Positions 16,693 through 25,153 of a stretch of DNA of 38,294 bases are shown here, one piece after another. The notes beneath the pieces are model-generated. The model was not told where the DNA came from and did no database searches. It was given only the letters and a program-made list of their open reading frames with translations. A program made the translations under genes and the position numbers. The stretch is from Aquimonas sp. (lineage in GTDB: Bacteria > Pseudomonadota > Gammaproteobacteria > Xanthomonadales > Xanthomonadaceae), in the NCBI GenBank assembly GCA_022241605.1, contig JAKOMQ010000025.1, positions 1 to 38,294 of the forward strand, in the 5' to 3' direction. The stretch's first letter is position 1, and every line of letters begins with the position of its first letter.

Positions 16693-17283
16693 TCAGGTGT
16701 CTGCCTCCACCCCTGTCAGCATCCTCACCAGCGCCAGATCTCCGCCCCCTTCCACGCAGGCGCGGCCGCTTTCGCCCTGCAGCAGACAGGCGTCGCCCTG
16801 TTCGAGCTGCAGGCATACGCCGGGCCCACGCACTTGTGCATGGCCTGCCAGGAGCAACAGCAGCCAGCGTTCGGTGGGGCGGGCGAAGAACAGCATGCTT
16901 CCGAGCAGCGGCCGATGGAACAGCTCGGCGTCGAGCGCTCGCGGGCGATGGAAGAGGTTCAGCACTTCAACGGCACCGTCCTGCAAGCGAGCGCACGGAG
17001 CGGGCGTGCCGGGATAACGGGCCAGCCCGAACGGAGGGTGCAGCGGGATCGAGGGAGCCGCCTCGAAATCGAGCGTCAGGCCGGCGCCCGAAACCAGAAG
17101 CTGCTGGCGCTGGATGCCGGGAAACTCAGAGAACAGGCCATCAGATTCAATGCGCGCCAGCGATAGCCTGCAATCCGGCTGCCCGTCATCGCCGCCGGCG
17201 ATATAGATCTCGCGGGTCAGGCCGCCGCTGTTGCGCCAGAGCTGGGTGCGGAAGCCGCTGCGGGGCAAGTGGATGCAAAGCAT
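16693..17283 (-). CDS. HutD/Ves family protein
   Basis: A 196-residue cupin-fold protein of the HutD/Ves family. The hallmark WRNSGGLTREI lies near the N-terminus, followed by RLSLARIESDGLFSEFPG and the QLLVSGAGLTLDF strand pair. HutD is often linked to histidine use and may limit the pathway; Ves is a cold-induced paralogue. No hutUHIG gene is visible here, so the role is open. The ATG at 17283 follows GGAG about 13 bases upstream. An earlier ATG at 17322 would add residues that do not belong to the family and run into the terminator hairpin of the neighbouring gene. Confidence 0.85.
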   Translation of the reverse strand: MLCIHLPRSGFRTQLWRNSGGLTREIYIAGGDDGQPDCRLSLARIESDGLFSEFPGIQRQQLLVSGAGLTLDFEAAPSIPLHPPFGLARYPGTPAPCARLQDGAVEVLNLFHRPRALDAELFHRPLLGSMLFFARPTERWLLLLLAGHAQVRGPGVCLQLEQGDACLLQGESGRACVEGGGDLALVRMLTGVEADT

Positions 17284-17325
17284 CGCCCGAGTGTAGCTCC
17301 GCGGCGACTGCGGTCGACGCAAACG

Positions 17326-17372
17326 GCAGCGGCCGGGAGCGCGAGGGCGCGCCTCGTGCTCCTGGCCGCTGC
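17326..17372 (-). terminator. Long terminator-like hairpin after the comEA-like gene
   Basis: The arms 17326-17346 and 17352-17372 pair over about 21 bp with two G-T pairs and a short loop. It begins seven bases beyond the stop of the minus-strand comEA-like gene. Only a short T run follows (CGTTTG). Confidence 0.7.
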
Positions 17373-17378
17373 GGTGGA

Positions 17379-17687
17379 TCAGTTGCCGCCGCTGCTGGCG
17401 CCCGCCGCGGGTGCGGTATTGCCGACCAGGATGCGTTCGCGGTTCTTTTCAACGGTGGCCAAGCCGATGCCGCGCACCTGCACCAGCTGGTCGGCGCTGC
17501 GGAAGGGGCCGTGTTCGGTGCGGTAGGCGACGATGGCCTCGGCTTTGGCCATGCCGACGCCGTTGAGCGCTGCGGCGATCGTGCTGGCATCGGCGGTGTT
17601 GATGTTGACCTTGTCGGCGGCCAGCGCACCGAAGCTCAGGCACAGGGCGAAGACGAAGGAAGCGATGAGGGCGGACAGACGGTTCAT
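17379..17687 (-). CDS. ComEA-like helix-hairpin-helix protein (secreted)
   Basis: A 102-residue protein with a signal peptide (MNRLSALIASFVFALCLSFG, then ALA before the mature DKVNINTAD). A single ComEA-type double helix-hairpin-helix domain follows: VNINTADASTIAAALNGVG, then AYRTEHGPFRSADQLVQVRG and IGLATVEKNRERI. Family members bind incoming double-stranded DNA in the periplasm during natural transformation, with type IV pili. The short single-domain form is usual in Gammaproteobacteria. AGGAGA seven bases before the ATG at 17687 sets the start. The tail is low complexity (TAPAAGASSGGN). It is transcribed alone, ending at the hairpin 17326-17372. Confidence 0.9.
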   Translation of the reverse strand: MNRLSALIASFVFALCLSFGALAADKVNINTADASTIAAALNGVGMAKAEAIVAYRTEHGPFRSADQLVQVRGIGLATVEKNRERILVGNTAPAAGASSGGN

Positions 17688-17936
17688 GGGAGTCTCCTGG
17701 ATTGAAGGTGCGCCGGGATACGGCGCGGGGACATCGGAAAGGGGATCCGGCCCTCCTTGGCCGGGCCCGAGGCGGGATTCGCGTCCGGGCGCCGGATCAC
17801 CGCCGGCAGCAACAGTCTCCCCGCCAGCGCTGTCGGAGACGATCGGACACAGGCGCGCGACCGGGTCCGAACCCAGCTCCACTACGGGTAGGAGTTTTCT
17901 TCGCACCGGGCGCGACTGCCCGGGCTGGGCTCGCAG
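17688..17936. other. Upstream region of the comEA-like gene
   Basis: GC-rich intergenic DNA with several imperfect palindromes (for example GGGATCCGGCCC and CTTGGCCGGGCCCG near 17740-17770) and no gene. The comEA promoter must read leftwards out of this region but could not be assigned. Confidence 0.4.
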
Positions 17937-18020
17937 CGCAGGAAAAACCCGGACGCCGTGGCGAGGGCGCCCAACGGCGGCTGCAACAGGCGGATGGCCT
18001 TTTCAAAGGCTTTCAAAGCA
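17937..18020 (-). repeat. Dispersed ~170-nt element, shortened inverted copy C
   Basis: Read on the minus strand this is GAAAGCCTTTGAAAAGGCCA, then TCCGCCTGTTGCAGCCGCC, GCCCTCGCCACGGCG and TCCGGGTTTTTCC. These are the head and tail of the element seen at 6290 and 32981, with about 80 nt of the middle missing. It lies between the response regulator gene and the comEA-like gene, which are both on the minus strand, so it could terminate transcription from the regulator gene. Confidence 0.65.
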
Positions 18021-18072
18021 TGACGGGCGTCGGTCGGCGCTCACAGTTGCCGGGCCGCCCTCTCACATGCTT

Positions 18073-18759
18073 TCAGACGGCCTCGCCGAGATCCGCCGAC
18101 GCGCGCAGGCGCGTCGGGTCCGCAAGCTCCAGCGAGCTGAGCAGCACGCCGGCCTGGGTGCGGTTGCGCACGCCCAGCCGCTCGAAGATGGCGCTGACAT
18201 GGGCCTTCACCGTGCGCTCCTGGATACCGAGGCTGTCGGCGATCTGCTTGTTGAGCCGGCCACGGGCCAGCAGCTGCAGCACCCGCACCTGCTGTGGGGT
18301 GAGTCGCGCCAGCCGCGAGGCGACATCGCGGTCCGCAGGATCTACTGGATCCGCCTGCACTGCCGCCTGCAGTTCGGGCGGCAGCCAGGTGCCGCCCGCC
18401 AGCACTGTGTCCAACGCATCCCGAATGCCCGCAAGGTCAAGACTCTTGGGCACGTAGCCGGTGGCCCCGTAGGCCAGCGCCCGCCGGATAACGGCTGGAT
18501 CGTCCTGCGCCGACACCATCAGCACCGGCACCTGCGGAAACTCTCCGCGCAGCGCCGCCAGGCCCACCAGGCCCTGGCTGCCCGGCATGTGCAGATCGAG
18601 CAGAAGCAGTTCGATCTCGGGGTGTGCCAGCAGCTGCTGGCGAGCCGCTTCGAGACTCTCGGCCTCCAGCACCCGCAGGCCCGGCACCAGACCGCGCACG
18701 GCCTGCGCGAGGGCGGCCCGGAACAGAGGATGGTCGTCAGCGATGAGCAGGCTCGGCAT
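18073..18759 (-). CDS. NarL/LuxR-family response regulator
   Basis: A 228-residue two-component response regulator. The receiver domain has the acidic pair in IADDHPLF (Asp8-Asp9), the phosphoacceptor Asp55 in LLLLDLHMPG and Lys105 in GYVPKSLD. A linker leads to a LuxR-type helix-turn-helix (LTPQQVRVLQLLARG, NKQIADSLGIQERTVKAHVS, about 152-205). No sensor kinase is adjacent, so it is an orphan within the window. The ATG at 18759 begins the canonical MPSLLIADDH; the open frame runs further upstream, but that part overlaps the NtrC site of glnK and has no receiver-domain features. It is transcribed divergently from glnK-amtB. Confidence 0.92.
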   Translation of the reverse strand: MPSLLIADDHPLFRAALAQAVRGLVPGLRVLEAESLEAARQQLLAHPEIELLLLDLHMPGSQGLVGLAALRGEFPQVPVLMVSAQDDPAVIRRALAYGATGYVPKSLDLAGIRDALDTVLAGGTWLPPELQAAVQADPVDPADRDVASRLARLTPQQVRVLQLLARGRLNKQIADSLGIQERTVKAHVSAIFERLGVRNRTQAGVLLSSLELADPTRLRASADLGEAV

Positions 18760-18880
18760 GGTGGCGATGGTAACTCCCCGGCTTGGCGAGGCGCCGACGC
18801 GCCGCGCCCCGATCTGCAGGGCAAGCCGGCCCCCGGCGCCGTTCGCCACTGCGCCGTGAAGGGGCGAATGCAGCGCGTCT

Positions 18881-18895
18881 GCACCAAAGTGGTGC
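18881..18895 (+). promoter_or_regulatory. NtrC (NR-I) enhancer site
   Basis: GCACCAAAGTGGTGC is a near-perfect NtrC dyad (consensus GCACC-N5-GGTGC). Its centre is about 110 bp upstream of the start expected for the sigma-54 promoter at 18971, a usual enhancer distance. The response regulator gene is transcribed the other way from just beyond, so NtrC could influence it too. Confidence 0.88.
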
Positions 18896-18970
18896 GCTAT
18901 GTTGCTTCGCACCTTCTGCAATAAGCAGTGATTTCAGTTAGATGGGATTTAGGATGCTGCAATGCACGAG

Positions 18971-18987
18971 TTGGCACGGCGGTTGCT
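18971..18987 (+). promoter_or_regulatory. Sigma-54 promoter of glnK-amtB
   Basis: TTGGCACGGCGGTTGCT matches the sigma-54 consensus TGGCACG-N4-TTGCW with the GG at 18973 and GC at 18985 in the correct 12-bp spacing. Transcription should begin near 18998, about 57 bp before the glnK ATG. Confidence 0.92.
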
Positions 18988-19015
18988 GAAGCCTCACCGG
19001 GGATTCACAACCTAA

Positions 19016-19393
<378 letters not shown>

Positions 19394-19407
19394 GCGAGGA
19401 GCACGCC

Positions 19408-20826
19408 ATGCGAAACCGATCCATGACCGCGCTGCTGCGCTCCGCTCTGGTCCTGCTGCTGCTGCTCATCGCACTGCCAGCCCTGGCCGACGAAACCACC
19501 GTGGCCGAAGCCGCCGAACCGGTGGCCGCAACCGTCCAGGCCCCCGCTGAAGCAATCTCAGCCGCGCCCGATGCAGCGCCGGAAGAGGCTGTAGTGCCCA
19601 CCGTCGACAAGGGCGATGTCACCTGGATGATGGTGGCGACCCTGCTGGTGGTGATGATGGCCGTACCAGGGCTGGCCCTGTTCTACGGCGGACTGGTCCG
19701 CTCCAAGAACATGCTGTCGGTGTTGATGCAGGTGATGACCGTGTTCTCGCTGATCATCGTGCTGTGGGCCATCTATGGCTACAGCCTGGCCTTCGCGGGC
19801 GGCAACGCCTGGATCGGCACCTTCGACAAGGCCTTCCTTGCCGGCATCACTCCGGACTCGCTGGCCGAGACCTTCACCGAGGGCGTGATGATTCCGGAGC
19901 TGGTGTTCGTGGCGTTCCAGTCCACCTTCGCCGGCCTGACCTGTGCCCTCATCTGCGGCAGCTTTGCCGAGCGCATGAAGTTTTCCGCCGTGCTGATCTT
20001 CGCGGTGATCTGGTTCACCTTCAGCTACCTGCCGATCGCCCACATGGTCTGGGCCGGTGGCGGCTATCTGTTCGAGAAGGGCGCGCTCGACTTTGCCGGC
20101 GGCACCGTGGTGCACATCAACGCGGGCGTGGCGGGTCTGGTGGCGGCCTACATGGTCGGCAAGCGTCTGGGCTACGGCCGCGAGGCGTTGCCGCCGCACA
20201 ATCTGGTGCTGACCATGGTTGGCGCTTCCCTGCTGTGGGTGGGCTGGTTCGGCTTCAACGCCGGCTCCAACCTTGAGGCCAATGGCGGCACCACGCTCGC
20301 CTTCATCAACACGCTCATGGCCACGGCCGCAGCGGTGGTGGCGTGGTCCGCTACTGAGGGCGTGATCCGCGGCAAAGCCTCCATGCTTGGCGGTGCGTCT
20401 GGCGCAGTGGCGGGCCTGGTAGCGATCACCCCGGCCTGCGGCAGCGTCGGCGTGATGGGCGCCATCATCATTGGCGCCATTTCCGGCGTGGCCTGCTTCT
20501 GGGGCGTCACCGGCCTGAAGAAGCTGCTCGGTGCGGACGACACCGCGGACGTGTTCGGCGTGCACGGCGTCGGCGGCATCGTCGGCGCACTGCTGACCGG
20601 CGTGTTCGCCGCGCCCGCCCTGGGCGGCATGGGCGACGCCGATTTTTCCATCGCCTCGCAGCTGTTCGTGCAGGCCGAGGGCGTGGTCATCACCATCGTC
20701 TGGTCCGGCGCAGTGGCCTTTGTCGCACTGTTCATCATCAAGCAGTTGATCGGACTGCGCGTCAGCGACGACGAGCAGCGCGAGGGCCTGGATCTCACCG
20801 CTCACGGCGAGTCGGCCTACAACTGA
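19408..20826 (+). CDS. amtB: Ammonium transporter AmtB
   Basis: A 472-residue ammonium channel with a cleavable signal peptide (MRNRSMTALLRSALVLLLLL, ending ALA). A 45-residue Ala/Glu/Pro-rich segment is followed by 11 transmembrane helices. The pore histidines lie in VVHINAGVAGL and VFGVHGVGGI, and GGLVRSKNMLSVLMQ, WFGFNAGSN and the cytoplasmic tail after IIKQLIGLRV are typical. The start at 19408 is chosen because GAGGAG lies at 19396-19401. An in-frame ATG at 19390 overlaps the glnK stop (ATGA) but has no ribosome binding site of its own. The Ala-rich linker after the signal peptide is longer than in the E. coli protein. A hairpin follows the stop. Confidence 0.96.
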   Translation: MRNRSMTALLRSALVLLLLLIALPALADETTVAEAAEPVAATVQAPAEAISAAPDAAPEEAVVPTVDKGDVTWMMVATLLVVMMAVPGLALFYGGLVRSKNMLSVLMQVMTVFSLIIVLWAIYGYSLAFAGGNAWIGTFDKAFLAGITPDSLAETFTEGVMIPELVFVAFQSTFAGLTCALICGSFAERMKFSAVLIFAVIWFTFSYLPIAHMVWAGGGYLFEKGALDFAGGTVVHINAGVAGLVAAYMVGKRLGYGREALPPHNLVLTMVGASLLWVGWFGFNAGSNLEANGGTTLAFINTLMATAAAVVAWSATEGVIRGKASMLGGASGAVAGLVAITPACGSVGVMGAIIIGAISGVACFWGVTGLKKLLGADDTADVFGVHGVGGIVGALLTGVFAAPALGGMGDADFSIASQLFVQAEGVVITIVWSGAVAFVALFIIKQLIGLRVSDDEQREGLDLTAHGESAYN

Positions 20827-20833
20827 GCAAACC

Positions 20834-20869
20834 CACCGGCGCGGCGATCGGGGGATCGCTGCGCCGGTG
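20834..20869 (+). terminator. Hairpin after amtB
   Basis: A 16-bp stem (20834-20849 with 20854-20869), one G-T pair, GGGG loop, eight bases after the amtB stop. There is no T tract, so termination may be partial. Confidence 0.7.
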
Positions 20870-20889
20870 CAAGGGGAAGGGTGCAACAC

Positions 20890-21050
20890 GTCAGGGATGA
20901 CGGCGATGCCCGGGGGTCGGGCCACTCGCCAAGCGTTCGCAGCGCCGGCGGCTTTCCGCCGACCTGCAGCGAGCACGACTGCCGTTCGCGGGGGCTGCGG
21001 CAGTCGGGTCAGGAGGCGGGGCCGGTGTACAGCACCGGCCCCGTTTTCCT
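20890..21050 (+). ncRNA. Candidate small RNA with four hairpins and an intrinsic terminator
   Basis: Four successive hairpins lie in 160 nt without a reading frame. They are a two-part stem at 20902-20930 (GGCGA/TCGCC around GCCCG/CGGGC), a short stem at 20946-20961, an 8-bp stem at 20977-20984/20998-21005 (GACTGCCG), and a 10-bp stem at 21018-21027/21033-21042 followed by GTTTTCCTTT. No promoter could be assigned; it could be the 3' end of the amtB transcript. It does not match 4.5S, 6S, tmRNA or RNase P as I know them. It may equally be only a second terminator after amtB. Confidence 0.35.
21018..21050 (+). terminator. Rho-independent terminator
   Basis: A perfect 10-bp G+C-rich stem with loop TACAG, followed by GTTTTCCTTT. 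It is one of only two hairpins in the window followed by a clear T tract of good quality. It reads in the direction of amtB. Confidence 0.85.
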
Positions 21051-21059
21051 TTCAGGAAA

Positions 21060-21285
21060 CCGACGCGCCGCATCGTGCTGCCCTTCTCCCCGCGGAAGAA
21101 GCTGGCGCGCAGCGCCGGATCAGGGGGCGTGCAGGGCGTGGCCTCGCTGCGACTCGCAGCATCGCCGCCGCCCACCAAAGCGCCCCGGCGTTCGGACGCG
21201 CCGCTTCGTGCTTCCCTTCTCCCCGCGGGAGAAGGTGGCGCGCAGCGCCGGATGAGGGGGCGTGCAGCGCGCGGCCTCGCTGCCA
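21060..21285. repeat. Two copies of a ~90-bp repeat between amtB and the next gene
   Basis: CGACGCGCCGCATCGTGCT at 21060 and GACGCGCCGCTTCGTGCT at 21196 each lead into CCCTTCTCCCCGCGG, GAAG-T-GGCGCGCAGCGCC and GGATCAGGGGG or GGATGAGGGGG, then GTGCAG. The core is a CTTCTCCCCGCGGGAGAAG palindrome with a tail, a common kind of dispersed intergenic repeat in GC-rich proteobacteria. No gene is visible from 21051 to 21496. Confidence 0.75.
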
Positions 21286-21496
21286 TCGGCAGCCTCCCGC
21301 CGCTCTCCTCGGCTCAGGCCGCAAACGCCGCTGAGCGAATCCAAAGCTTGAGCCCCGTGCCAAGTGCGGGCAGGCTGCGGGCCTCTCGTGGTTTCGCGAT
21401 GAACTAGGCCAAGCGCCTGCGCATGCACCACGCCGACGAATCCGCAGCAGCCCCGACTCTGCCCCTCAGCCTCTGCAGCGTCGCCTGCTGCTGTGG

Positions 21497-21943
21497 GTGG
21501 CCGAGCATGACGACCGCTGGCTGTTCACGCTGGCCTATGTGGGCCTGACCGTGGTGCTCAGCCTGCTGATCTCGCTGTTCTGGCTGGTGGCGGTGGTGGC
21601 CGCCCACGCCGCCCTGGAGTGGTATGCGCTCAAGCATCGCGGCTTTCCCAGGCAGCGGCTTGGCCGGACCCTGTGGCACCTCAAGCTGGACGTTTCCCTG
21701 ATCCTGTTCGCGCGCGCGCTGGCCAAGCGCCGCACGCCCGAGGAAACGCCTGACTGCCCGGAGGTGCCGCCCTGGCGTCAGCTCTGGCGCCGCGGCGACT
21801 ACGGCAGTATTGGCTTCGGCGCGGCCTGCCTGCTGATGATCCTGCTCAGCCCCTGGCTCAGCGGCAACGACTTCGCCGGCGTGCTGCAGGCGCTGGCGCT
21901 CGACCTGCATCCGTGGCCGCGCACTCGGGAAGCCCTGATCTGA
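21497..21943 (+). CDS. Small integral membrane protein of unknown function
   Basis: A 148-residue protein with two closely spaced hydrophobic segments near the N-terminus (LAYVGLTVVLSLLISLFWLV and VAVVAAHAALEWYAL), a possible third helix around LILFARAL and a fourth, FGAACLLMILLSPWL. The charged middle (RRTPEETPDCPEVPPWRQL) is probably cytoplasmic. I do not recognise the family. The GTG at 21497 is the first usable start in a frame open further upstream. It has no clear ribosome binding site, and the true start could lie earlier with a rarer codon. The codon pattern is regular for the genome, which supports a real gene. It ends eight bases before the convergent gene. Confidence 0.65.
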   Translation: MAEHDDRWLFTLAYVGLTVVLSLLISLFWLVAVVAAHAALEWYALKHRGFPRQRLGRTLWHLKLDVSLILFARALAKRRTPEETPDCPEVPPWRQLWRRGDYGSIGFGAACLLMILLSPWLSGNDFAGVLQALALDLHPWPRTREALI

Positions 21944-21950
21944 CGGATGC

Positions 21951-23258
21951 CTATTCGAAGCCGTCGGAGAACACGCCAAACAGCACCGATGGGTCCGCAA
22001 ATATGAAGATGTCGGCGGCTGCGTTGGTGTCGTTGGGTACGAGGTTGCTCGCGCGTGATTCAAAGGCCATCGACAGGCCAGCGGCGTCGATGGCCACCTC
22101 GCCGCTGGAGCTCTGATTGCCCGGGATATCGTTGGCGTCGCCGCTGAGCAGGAACGGCGTCCCGGCGGCACCGGGCACGTGCAGGAAGATCTGGTCGGCC
22201 GCGTTCGAGAAGAAGCAGTTCATCACCACCGTGCCCGCATTGGAGACGTCGGACTCGCCGCAGCCCGAGGCAGCGCTGCCATTGATGCTCGGCAAGGGCA
22301 CCGCGGTGGTGGTGCCGGTTGAGCGGTCGCGCACGAAGACGCGGCTGAGCAGGCCGCTGGCGCCAAGATTGGTGGCGAAGGAACGAAACGACACGAAGCG
22401 CCCATCGGGTGAGATTGCCGATAGATCCGACTGGCTGTTGGCGACGACGCCGCCAGCGCCCGTGCTGACAAGCTCGGTGCTGCCCAGCGTGCGGTCACGC
22501 AGGTAGACCTGGATCGTGCCGCCAGACACCCCGGGGATTATGTTGGCGGCACTGGTCTGGAACAGCACGAAGCGGCCAGTCGCTGACATCGAGTGCGCCG
22601 TGTTCGCCGCGGCACCGGCGGTCGGAAAGCCTCCGCTGCTGGTGCGCGAGATCAGCTCGACGGCGCCGGACAGCAGATCCTTGACGTAGATGTGCTCGTT
22701 GCCGCCGCTGGCGCCCAGCAGATTGCTGGCATCCGAGCGGAACGACACGAAGCGGCCGTCCGCGGACACCGAGGCGTTGCGGGCCTGGCCGCTCGCGCTG
22801 CCGGCCGCAGGCTGTCCGCCCGCAGCGGCGCTGGCCAGCACCAGTGCACCGTTTGTGCGGTCCTTGCGCACGATCTGGAACCCAGATGTGGACACCGGCA
22901 ACCCCAGATTGTTGGCTAGCGTCTCGAACACCACGAAGCGGCCTGCGCCGGCCGTCGACGGTGCAAAGCTCGACGCATTGAAGGCGACGCCGGCGCTGCT
23001 GGTCGAGAGCACCTGCACGCTGTTGGCGCCAAAGTCCACGGCAATGATCTTGCCGCCGGAGATGCTGCCGGCCACCCAGTTGCTCGCGCCGCTTTCGAAC
23101 ACGAACACGCGGCCGTCTGCCGATACCTCGGCCGCGCTCGATGGCCCATTGGCCTCGGCAGCAGACGGCGGCGTCAGGCGCCCGAACAGCAGCTGGGCGT
23201 GCGAGGGCGCAGCTGCGAGCAACAGCAGCAAGGTCAGAAGCAGGCGTTGGGTCGGCAT
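21951..23258 (-). CDS. Secreted TolB/PD40-type beta-propeller protein with GFE tail
   Basis: A 435-residue exported protein with signal peptide MPTQRLLLTLLLLLAAAPSH ending at AQ. Repeating motifs SADGRVFVFESGASNW, SADGRFVSFRSDASNL, SATGRFVLFQTSAANI and SPDGRFVSFRSFATNL are PD40/WD40-like propeller blades as in TolB, seven or so in total. The last residues are VFGVFSDGFE, a short tail that recurs in the other secreted protein of this window. GGAG lies eight bases before the ATG. Function is unknown; propellers of this type usually bind partners or ligands in the envelope. Confidence 0.8.
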   Translation of the reverse strand: MPTQRLLLTLLLLLAAAPSHAQLLFGRLTPPSAAEANGPSSAAEVSADGRVFVFESGASNWVAGSISGGKIIAVDFGANSVQVLSTSSAGVAFNASSFAPSTAGAGRFVVFETLANNLGLPVSTSGFQIVRKDRTNGALVLASAAAGGQPAAGSASGQARNASVSADGRFVSFRSDASNLLGASGGNEHIYVKDLLSGAVELISRTSSGGFPTAGAAANTAHSMSATGRFVLFQTSAANIIPGVSGGTIQVYLRDRTLGSTELVSTGAGGVVANSQSDLSAISPDGRFVSFRSFATNLGASGLLSRVFVRDRSTGTTTAVPLPSINGSAASGCGESDVSNAGTVVMNCFFSNAADQIFLHVPGAAGTPFLLSGDANDIPGNQSSSGEVAIDAAGLSMAFESRASNLVPNDTNAAADIFIFADPSVLFGVFSDGFE

Positions 23259-23783
23259 GAGGGCGGCTCCGTTGAGTGGCGCTCCCCATTACGCAGTTCC
23301 TTGGCGGAACGCTTAACCGCCAGTTGAAGAAATCCATTCAGGGAGTCCATTTCGGGTGGCGGTCGCGCGCGGGGGCGTCCCAAGGCAAGCGGCGCGCGCA
23401 TGCTGTGTCGCCCCCGATCATCGGTGGCCGACCCGCAGGCGCTTCCAGAACGGGCTACACCCCGCCGGGGTCCTGCGCAGGCGGGCGCGGCGATGTGGCT
23501 TGGGGCGTGCGATCGATCAGGCTTCCGCTGCGCGGCATCGGTGTCATCCGGATGCGGGGGTCAATGCGCGCTTGCGCGCCGCACCGCATCCAGCCCTGCA
23601 GCGCCGCAGGCCCGGTCCGTACGCGCCGATGAAGGCCGCCGCCCGGTTGCACTATCCTTGCCCCTCGCACGGCTCGCCTTGAAGCGGTTGACGGAACTCG
23701 CGGCAAGCCTTCGCTCTCGGCCTACACATTTGTTTTTCGTGCTCGGGCCGAGCCTGTAACTCCTTTCTCTACGCGAGCCCGCC
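23259..23783. other. Divergent intergenic region without a gene
   Basis: 525 bp between two divergent exported-protein genes. Short GC-rich frames show no signature. TTGACG at 23689 could be a -35 box reading towards the MipA/OmpV gene, but no fitting -10 is obvious. Confidence 0.4.
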
Positions 23784-24539
23784 ATGCACCGCACACTCAC
23801 TGTTTCCCTGCTGGGCCTGTTGGCTGCTGCGCCCTTGGCGGCTGCCGCCCAGGAGGCGCGCCAAGGCCCGCCGCGCTGGAGCGTGGGCGCCATGACCATC
23901 GTGCGCGATACGCCCTACGCGCAGGCCGACAACGACACTCTGGTGGTGCCCCTGGTGCAGTACGAGGGCGAGCGCCTCTACTTTCGCGGCCTGAGCCTCG
24001 GTTGGCGGCTGCAGCCCGATGGGCCGGTGCAGGTGGAGTTGATCGCCCGCGCCCGCCTCGATGGCTTCAAGGCCAAGGATTCGCCGGTGTTCGCGGGTAT
24101 GGCGACACGTCAGCGCTCGATCGAGCTGGGTGCCTCGGCCTCGACTCCGGTGGGCCCGGGGCGGATCGAATTTGCCGCGTTCACCGACGCGCTGGACCGC
24201 AGCGGTGGGCAGGAGTTGGATCTGATGTGGCGCGGCGACTTCGGCCGCGGCCCGCTGCGCCTGCAGCCCGAGGCCGGCCTGCGCTGGCAGAGCAGTGACC
24301 TGGTGGACTACTACTTCGGCGTGCGACCGGAGGAGGCCATCGCCGGCCGTCCGGCCTACCGCGCCGGTTCTGCGCTGGTGCCGCGCGTGGCCTTCAGCAG
24401 CCTCGTGCCGCTGTCCGGCGGCTGGAGCCTGTTCGCGCGCGTCTCCGTGGATCGCCTGCCGAGCGCCATCGAAGACAGTCCGCTGGTGGACCGCGCCAGC
24501 GAGCGGCGCGCCTTCATCGGCATCCTCAGGGCGCTGTAG
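23784..24539 (+). CDS. MipA/OmpV family outer-membrane protein
   Basis: A 251-residue outer-membrane protein. Signal peptide MHRTLTVSLLGLLAAAPLAA ends AAA before QEARQGPPRWSVG. The family signature VVPLVQYEGERLYFRGLSLG and the alternating hydrophobic strands to the end (WSLFARVSVDRLP, FIGILRAL) fit a MipA/OmpV beta-barrel, and the length is typical. MipA interacts with peptidoglycan synthases in E. coli, while other members are of unknown role or respond to osmotic or antibiotic stress. It is followed by almost 1 kb of repeats. Confidence 0.88.
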   Translation: MHRTLTVSLLGLLAAAPLAAAAQEARQGPPRWSVGAMTIVRDTPYAQADNDTLVVPLVQYEGERLYFRGLSLGWRLQPDGPVQVELIARARLDGFKAKDSPVFAGMATRQRSIELGASASTPVGPGRIEFAAFTDALDRSGGQELDLMWRGDFGRGPLRLQPEAGLRWQSSDLVDYYFGVRPEEAIAGRPAYRAGSALVPRVAFSSLVPLSGGWSLFARVSVDRLPSAIEDSPLVDRASERRAFIGILRAL

Positions 24540-24659
24540 CCAGCCCCGCACGGGACGGCAGCGCAGCATCCGGCGTCGCCCGCCTCGCTGAGGTTGATGA
24601 AGGCCTTGGATGGATCCGGCAGCCGTGAGGCAGCAAGGGTCCGGCCCTTCCCAGCCCGA

Positions 24660-24790
24660 CATAGGGTGCGCCTTGGCGCACCGTGGTAAGCATGATCTCG
24701 CCCCGGTGTTGTTTGTCGAATGCGGTGGCCGAACAGCACCGAACTGGGCAAGAGCCCAGCGGACAACGGTGCGCCAAGGCACACCCTATG
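24660..24790. mobile_element. MITE/REP-like palindromic element, full copy 1
   Basis: 131 bp with ends ATAGGGTGCGCCTTGGCGCA (left) and its inverted counterpart GCGCCAAGGCACACCCTAT (right). Each end contains the smaller palindrome GGTGCGCC-TT-GGCGCACC or a variant of it. No coding capacity. Related half elements occur at many places to the right. Confidence 0.75.
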
Positions 24791-25022
24791 GAGAGCGATG
24801 TGTCTGCGCGCAATGGAGAGGGATGCGTCCGCGCGTAATGGTGAGCGATGCGTCCGCGCGTAATGGAGAGCGATGCGTCCGCGCGAATCGCGGATCAGCG
24901 CGGCCGCCGCACCGCGGTGTGGGGCAATGCGCCGCTGCGCGCCCGCCTCGCTCAGGTTGATGCAGGGCTTGGATGGAGCCGGCAGCCGTGAGGCAGCAAG
25001 GGTCCGGCCCTTCCCAGCCCGA

Positions 25023-25153
25023 CATAGGGTGCGCCTTGGCGCACCGTGGTGAGCATGATCTCGCCCCGGTGTTGTTTGTCGAAGGCGGCGGCCGAACAGC
25101 ACCGACCTGGGCAAGGGCCCAGCGGACGACGGTGCGCCAAGGCACACCCTATG
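25023..25153. mobile_element. MITE/REP-like palindromic element, full copy 2
   Basis: The same 131-bp element as at 24660 with a few base changes, duplicated as part of the macro-repeat rather than by separate insertion. Confidence 0.75.

Noticed and set aside
17840..17900. tRNA-like stretch (GGGTCCGAACCCAGCTCC)
   Set aside because: No cloverleaf, T-loop or CCA end could be built around it.
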